This document shows, piece after piece, positions 60,170 through 64,000 of a stretch of 64,000 bases of DNA. The stretch is from positions 186,001 through 250,000 of the forward strand of contig NZ_JWLL01000005.1 of the NCBI RefSeq assembly GCF_000814025.1, written 5' to 3'. The translations under genes and the position numbers were made by a program. Each line of letters starts with the position of its first letter. Positions within the stretch are counted from its first letter, which is position 1. The stretch comes from Tateyamaria sp. ANG-S1 (GTDB lineage: Bacteria > Pseudomonadota > Alphaproteobacteria > Rhodobacterales > Rhodobacteraceae). A model generated the notes under the pieces. It saw only the letters and a program-made list of their open reading frames with translations, was not told the DNA's origin and did not search any database.

Positions 60170-60997
60170 TCAATCCAGGCAAAAACCACGCTTGCGGATG
60201 AAGGTGCCAAAGTCCGCGCGTTCGGGCGCACTATACTGACGCACCTTGTCCTCGGACCAGCCGTAGCTCTCTGCCTGTCCAAAGGTCTGCACGAAGCGCT
60301 GTTTCGCGTAGGGCTGCGCGGCAGCGCGATCACGGTCGTAGGTGGCAACGGCCTCGCTCACACCGTCTTCGCTATATTGATCAACATGGCAGGTCACACG
60401 CAAAGGCAATCGCATTGAAATCGTGGCAGGCGTCGCGGGATATCCGAGCGCCAGACCCGCAAATGGAAAAACATGGTCGGGCAAGTTCAGCAGGTCTGAC
60501 ACTGCCTCCGCTTCATTCCGGACAGCACTGATAGGACAGCACCCAAGGCCCAGCGCCTCTGCCGCCGTCATGAAGGCACCCATGGCAATCGCGGCGTCAG
60601 CCGTGGCGTTGACCAGAGCATCGAGGTGGTCATTGGCGAAGGGCACGTCGTGCCACTCATGCATCAAACGCTGACGCCGATTGTTGCCACAAAACACCAG
60701 CACCATGGGCGCGCCCGCAACCCAGTCTTGCCCAACCACGAGGTCTGCCAATTGTGCGCGTTTCTCCGGCGACTTCAGCGCGATGATATCGCGCTGTTGC
60801 AAGTCACTCTTCGTCGGGGACGCCATCGCGACAGCACACAGCAGGTCCAAGAGCGCGTCCGGCACCGGTCTGCTATCAAAATCGCGGCAGGACCCACGTG
60901 CTGCCATGGGTTGGAGCAGGTCAGCAACAGCATATTCCTGCTCCGGCGCGTCGCTGTAACGGGCTTTAAGCGCTTCGGTCAGACGTTTCGGGCTCAT
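60170..60997 (-). CDS. Nitroreductase family protein
   Basis: This is a flavin-dependent oxidoreductase of 275 residues. The FMN-binding block MAARGSCRDFDSRPVPDALL, then MASPTKSDLQQRDIIAL and AEALGLGCCPISAVRNE, match the NfsA/FRP-like nitroreductases. The substrate is unknown; quinones or nitroaromatics are typical. A GTG directly before the ATG is a less likely start. It is divergent from the fumarate reductase-like operon with an inverted repeat in between. Confidence 0.88.
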   Translation of the reverse strand: MSPKRLTEALKARYSDAPEQEYAVADLLQPMAARGSCRDFDSRPVPDALLDLLCAVAMASPTKSDLQQRDIIALKSPEKRAQLADLVVGQDWVAGAPMVLVFCGNNRRQRLMHEWHDVPFANDHLDALVNATADAAIAMGAFMTAAEALGLGCCPISAVRNEAEAVSDLLNLPDHVFPFAGLALGYPATPATISMRLPLRVTCHVDQYSEDGVSEAVATYDRDRAAAQPYAKQRFVQTFGQAESYGWSEDKVRQYSAPERADFGTFIRKRGFCLD

Positions 60998-61044
60998 CAC
61001 GGATCATTCGTCCTGTTGTAAGCATTTCTTACGGAAAACTTCAC

Positions 61045-61060
61045 ATGAATACGCATTCAT
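61045..61060. promoter_or_regulatory. Inverted repeat in the divergent promoter region
   Basis: ATGAAT and ATTCAT are perfect arms around ACGC, in the 125-base A/T-rich gap between the nitroreductase and iron-sulfur subunit genes. A second small repeat, GTAAG with CTTAC, lies at 61018-61032. Either could be bound by a regulator of both genes. Position and symmetry are the only evidence. Confidence 0.4.
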
Positions 61061-61122
61061 AAAGCAGATCTGTCCGTTATACTCTGCATGAAGTTCTGAT
61101 GTCTTGAAAGCCCGCATACAGT

Positions 61123-61836
61123 ATGACCTCACAAACGCTTTCGGTAACCATCGACCGCGGCGCGCATGGGCGGGACGTGTTCGACGTGCCCGCATATGAA
61201 AGCCAGACAGTCCTCGACGTTGTGTCGTGGGTGCAGCAGAACGCTGACCCGACCCTCAGCTACCGCTTCGCCTGTCGGGTCGGAATGTGCGGCAGCTGCG
61301 CGATGATGGTGAACGGCGTGCCGCGTTGGACGTGCCGGACGCATGTGTCAAAGGTCGTGCAGGATGGCGCAGTGCAAATCGGTCCCTTGCGCAACTTGCC
61401 AGTGGTCAAAGATCTGGTGGTCGACATGGACCCGTTCTTTGACAAATGGGTCGGGGCGGAAGGTGTGCACCACGGCGCGCTCACCCGCGATGACCCAATC
61501 GCCGCAGTCGATGAAACCAGCCCGGCGCGCGTTGAGGCTAACGCAGGTATTGAATGTATCAACTGCTCAGTCTGCTACGCCGCCTGTGACACCGTGGCAG
61601 GCAATCCTGACTATCTGGGACCGGCAGCCCTGCAACGGGCATGGACCCTGCTGAACGACGCCAAGGACGAGGGGCGCCTTGCAATTCTCGACGCTGTTTC
61701 AGGATCGGGCGGCTGCCACAATTGCCACTCCATGGGCTCCTGCACGACCTATTGCCCCAATGAACTGGACCCGATGTCCGCCATCGCGGGCCTGAAACGG
61801 GAAACGGCCAAGTCGTTCTTCAGAAGGGGCCGCTGA
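61123..61836 (+). CDS. Succinate dehydrogenase/fumarate reductase-like iron-sulfur subunit
   Basis: This 237-residue electron-transfer subunit corresponds to SdhB/FrdB. The [2Fe-2S] ligands are in CRVGMCGSCAMMVNGVPRW plus a following Cys. The [4Fe-4S] group begins CINCSVCYAAC. The final cysteines CHSMGSCTTYCPNELDP match the [3Fe-4S] and [4Fe-4S] ligands of FrdB, with spacing C-x5-C-x3-CP. An extra Cys (CHNC) precedes them. It heads an operon in the order B-C-D-A and overlaps the next start by one base. Confidence 0.87.
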   Translation: MTSQTLSVTIDRGAHGRDVFDVPAYESQTVLDVVSWVQQNADPTLSYRFACRVGMCGSCAMMVNGVPRWTCRTHVSKVVQDGAVQIGPLRNLPVVKDLVVDMDPFFDKWVGAEGVHHGALTRDDPIAAVDETSPARVEANAGIECINCSVCYAACDTVAGNPDYLGPAALQRAWTLLNDAKDEGRLAILDAVSGSGGCHNCHSMGSCTTYCPNELDPMSAIAGLKRETAKSFFRRGR

Positions 61837-62168
61837 TGTTGAGCCTGCGCCTTTACATGCTGCAACGGATCACGGCGCTCTTGATGGCGCCGCTGGTCCT
61901 CGGCCACCTCGCCACGATGATCTACGCGATCCAGGGGGGCCTGAGCGCTGCCGAGATTCTTGGCCGCACACAAGGGTCGGTCGCATGGTTCCTGTTCTAT
62001 GGACTGTTCGTGATCGCAGTGTCAGTCCACGGTGCCATCGGGCTGCGCACAGTCGCCTACGAGTGGGGCGGTTTGAAGGGTGCCGCACTCGAAGCTTTCA
62101 TGTGGGTCGTGGGCGTCGGACTGTTTGCACTTGGGGCACGCGCCGTCTGGGCCGTGACATTCGCATGA
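61836..62168 (+). CDS. SdhC-like membrane anchor subunit
   Basis: This 110-residue protein has three hydrophobic helices. The block RITALLMAPLVLGHLATMIY near the N-terminus resembles the SdhC quinone/haem segment, and HGAIGLRTVAYEW carries another His in the third region. These histidines may bind haem b; the number of haems cannot be told. It overlaps the following gene by 4 bases. Confidence 0.78.
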   Translation: MLSLRLYMLQRITALLMAPLVLGHLATMIYAIQGGLSAAEILGRTQGSVAWFLFYGLFVIAVSVHGAIGLRTVAYEWGGLKGAALEAFMWVVGVGLFALGARAVWAVTFA

Positions 62169-62515
62169 CAACGGCTGGCATCACATCCCGTGCGCATCCC
62201 TTGTGGCTCGCCTACATCCTGCATCGGCTGTCGGGACTGGGCCTTGCCCTGTTTCTGCCGTTCCACTTCTGGATCCTGGCGCTGGCGCTGACAGACCCGG
62301 CGCGGCTTGACGGCTTTCTTGCCTTTACCGAGATTGGCGCCGTCAAACTGGCCGAGTTCGGCCTCGTGTTCCTGCTCGCCGTCCACATGTTCGGCGGTCT
62401 GCGCCTGATGGCGCTGGAATGGCTGCCGTGGACGCCCTCGCAAAAGACGCTGGCCGCCGGAGCTACGGCCCTGTCTTTCCTGATTGCCACGCTATTTCTG
62501 ATGCAGGCGGTATGA
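62165..62515 (+). CDS. SdhD-like membrane anchor subunit
   Basis: This 116-residue protein has three hydrophobic helices. HPLWLAYILHRLSGLGLALF and LPFHFWILALALTDPARLDG hold histidines in the usual places. VFLLAVHMFGGLRLMALEWL ends the quinone-site region. It is translationally coupled to both neighbours and anchors the complex in the inner membrane. Confidence 0.78.
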   Translation: MTTAGITSRAHPLWLAYILHRLSGLGLALFLPFHFWILALALTDPARLDGFLAFTEIGAVKLAEFGLVFLLAVHMFGGLRLMALEWLPWTPSQKTLAAGATALSFLIATLFLMQAV

Positions 62516-62516
62516 C

Positions 62517-64000
62517 ATGAAGCTTTCAGACATCGAACGCCACGACACCGACATCCTGATCCTCGGCACCGGGGGCGCTGGGCTGTTCGCTGCCCTTCAC
62601 GCACAACAGACCGCCCCCGCGGGCACCAAGATCACCATCGCCGTCAAAGGGCTGATCGGCAAATGCGGCTGCACGCGCATGGTACAGGGCGGGTATAACG
62701 TGGCCTTAGGCGGCGGCGACACGGTCGAGCGGCATTTCATGGACACGATCCAAGGCGGCAAATGGCTGCCCAATCAGGACATGGCGTGGCGGTTGTGCGA
62801 ACAGGCAGTCGTCCGCATCCGCGAGCTGGAGAACGAGGTCGGTTGCTTCTTCGACCGCAACCCCGACGGCTCCCTGCACCAAAAGGCATTCGCGGGTCAG
62901 ACTGCCGACCGCACCGTACACAAGGGCGACCTGACCGGGATCGAGATCATCAACCGGCTCATGGAAAAGGTGCTGGCGAGCGGTGTCGAGAAACTGCAGG
63001 AGCACCGCGCAGTCGGCCTGATCCCAACCAAAGATCGCAGCGCCCTTGCCGGGGTTCTGATGATCGACATGCGCACCGGTGGTTTCCGCTTGGTCCGGGC
63101 CAAGACGGTCCTGATGGCGACGGGCGGCGGCCCGACGATGTACAAATACCACACGCCGTCAGGCGACAAGACGATGGATGGCCTGGCCATGGCCCTGCGC
63201 GCGGGTCTGCAACTCCGCGATATGGAGATGGTGCAATTCCACCCCACGGGCCTACTGGCAGGCGACCACACTCGCATGACCGGAACCGTGCTTGAGGAAG
63301 GCTTACGTGGCGCTGGCGGGCAATTGATCAACCATGCAGGCCAACGCTTCATGTTTGACTACGACGCCAAGGGCGAGCGCGCCACCCGCGACGTGGTCAG
63401 CCGCGGCATCTATGCCGAGATGCGCAAGAACAACAATCCGGACCAGGAGGGCGTGTTCATCTCCATGTCCCACCTTGGCACCGACTGGGTGGCAGAGAAG
63501 TTCAAGGGCATGGTCAAACGCTGCGCCGACAGCGGCTTCGATCTGGCCGCGGGCAAAGTCGAGGTCGTCCCAACGGCGCATTACTTCATGGGCGGTGTGG
63601 TCGTCGATGTGGACACGCGCACGGCGATGGAGGGGCTCTATGTCGCGGGCGAGGATGCAGGCGGCGCGCACGGTTCGAACCGGCTCGGTGGCAACGGCGT
63701 CGCCAACTCCACTGTCTATGGCGGCATCGCAGGCGACACGATGGGGCGCGACGTGGCGCACATGACCCTGCGCGACCCGGATGAGGACGTGCTGGCCGCC
63801 GAATTCGAACGCGCCATCTATCCCCTGACCCGCAAACCAGACCTGATCCTGCCGCTGCGCAAACAGCTGCAGGACTTGATGTGGGAAGAGGTCGGCGTCA
63901 TGCGGACCAAGGCCGGGATGAAACGGGGGCTAGAGGGCATCGCCCAATTGTCCGAGGCACTGATGGACGTCGGCGTCGACGCCAGCAATCTCGCCTTCAA
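62517..64000 (+). CDS. SdhA/FrdA-like flavoprotein subunit (partial)
   Basis: The gene starts at 62517, one base after the previous stop codon, and runs off the right edge after about 494 codons. The FAD-binding ILILGTGGAGLFAALHAQQT is at the N-terminus. The active-site blocks MVQFHPTGLLAGDHT, LRGAGGQLINHAGQRFM, VPTAHYFMGGVVVD and GSNRLGGNGVANSTVYG keep the substrate His and Arg residues. The segment CGCTRMVQGGYNVALGG has Cys where SdhA/FrdA have the His that links FAD covalently. The flavin is therefore probably not covalently held through that residue. Confidence 0.87.
   Translation, partial: MKLSDIERHDTDILILGTGGAGLFAALHAQQTAPAGTKITIAVKGLIGKCGCTRMVQGGYNVALGGGDTVERHFMDTIQGGKWLPNQDMAWRLCEQAVVRIRELENEVGCFFDRNPDGSLHQKAFAGQTADRTVHKGDLTGIEIINRLMEKVLASGVEKLQEHRAVGLIPTKDRSALAGVLMIDMRTGGFRLVRAKTVLMATGGGPTMYKYHTPSGDKTMDGLAMALRAGLQLRDMEMVQFHPTGLLAGDHTRMTGTVLEEGLRGAGGQLINHAGQRFMFDYDAKGERATRDVVSRGIYAEMRKNNNPDQEGVFISMSHLGTDWVAEKFKGMVKRCADSGFDLAAGKVEVVPTAHYFMGGVVVDVDTRTAMEGLYVAGEDAGGAHGSNRLGGNGVANSTVYGGIAGDTMGRDVAHMTLRDPDEDVLAAEFERAIYPLTRKPDLILPLRKQLQDLMWEEVGVMRTKAGMKRGLEGIAQLSEALMDVGVDASNLAF

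Noticed and set aside
62762-63295. 177-residue open frame inside the flavoprotein gene
   Set aside because: The real SdhA-like frame runs from 62517 to the window end in another phase and carries all family motifs.

Overview
The window is a dense, GC-rich alphaproteobacterial chromosome segment. A member of the Rhodobacterales (Roseobacter group) is the best fit. The reasons are the short intergenic gaps, many 4-base ATGA overlaps, two Hint-domain proteins, small GC-rich intergenic palindromes, DUF3179 and FAXC-type GST genes, and a quinone-linked BCDA fumarate reductase-like operon. This assignment is an inference from gene content; there is no rRNA in the window.

Region by region: 1-2.6 kb holds flagellar genes (a partial rod-binding protein, fliK, flgD). 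2.6-14.8 kb is a polyamine island. potF-potG-potH-potI plus a PuuB-like oxidase run leftward. A putrescine-type aminotransferase and a second PotABCD-like transporter run rightward; that second operon carries a DUF1330 gene and a permease with a very large extra domain. 14.9-22.2 kb is housekeeping: a lytic transglycosylase, a WYL regulator facing a GST, and a dapE-GNAT-glycosyltransferase-rnr operon. 22.5-28.3 kb has a Hint protein, a class II aldolase, the coupled purine salvage pair ade-amn, and HU with a clear terminator. 28.3-32.1 kb has DUF3179, an EamA exporter, a one-cysteine thioredoxin-like protein and a GlxA-type regulator.

32.2-41.3 kb is an exopolysaccharide module. It encodes a GT4 glycosyltransferase, an epimerase, an initiating sugar-phosphate transferase and a CapD/WbpM-type dehydratase. 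These are followed by YjbH- and YjbF-like envelope proteins and three consecutive 83-residue YjbE-like secreted proteins. The last two form a 516-base tandem duplication that includes their leaders. This module is the most unusual structure in the window.

41.3-48.8 kb has oxidative-damage repair genes (glutathione peroxidase, msrB, msrA), a DUF1328 membrane peptide, a lone hydantoinase A, queG, a second GST, mtgA, an SGNH hydrolase and an unrecognised 77-residue protein. 48.8-56.2 kb holds glutamate synthase, with gltB and gltD separated by a secreted unknown protein and a GFA protein. 56.4-58.4 kb has uppP, an NDUFA9-like protein and tRNA-Leu(CAG). Downstream of the tRNA lies a roughly 400-base non-coding stretch and a lamin-tail/Hint protein. 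60.2-64 kb has a nitroreductase facing a four-gene succinate dehydrogenase/fumarate reductase-like operon whose flavoprotein runs off the end.

No insertion sequence, prophage, CRISPR array or rRNA was seen. Starts were chosen by ribosome-binding-site-like purine stretches, start codon and family length. Names are family assignments made by reading the proteins, without database searches.
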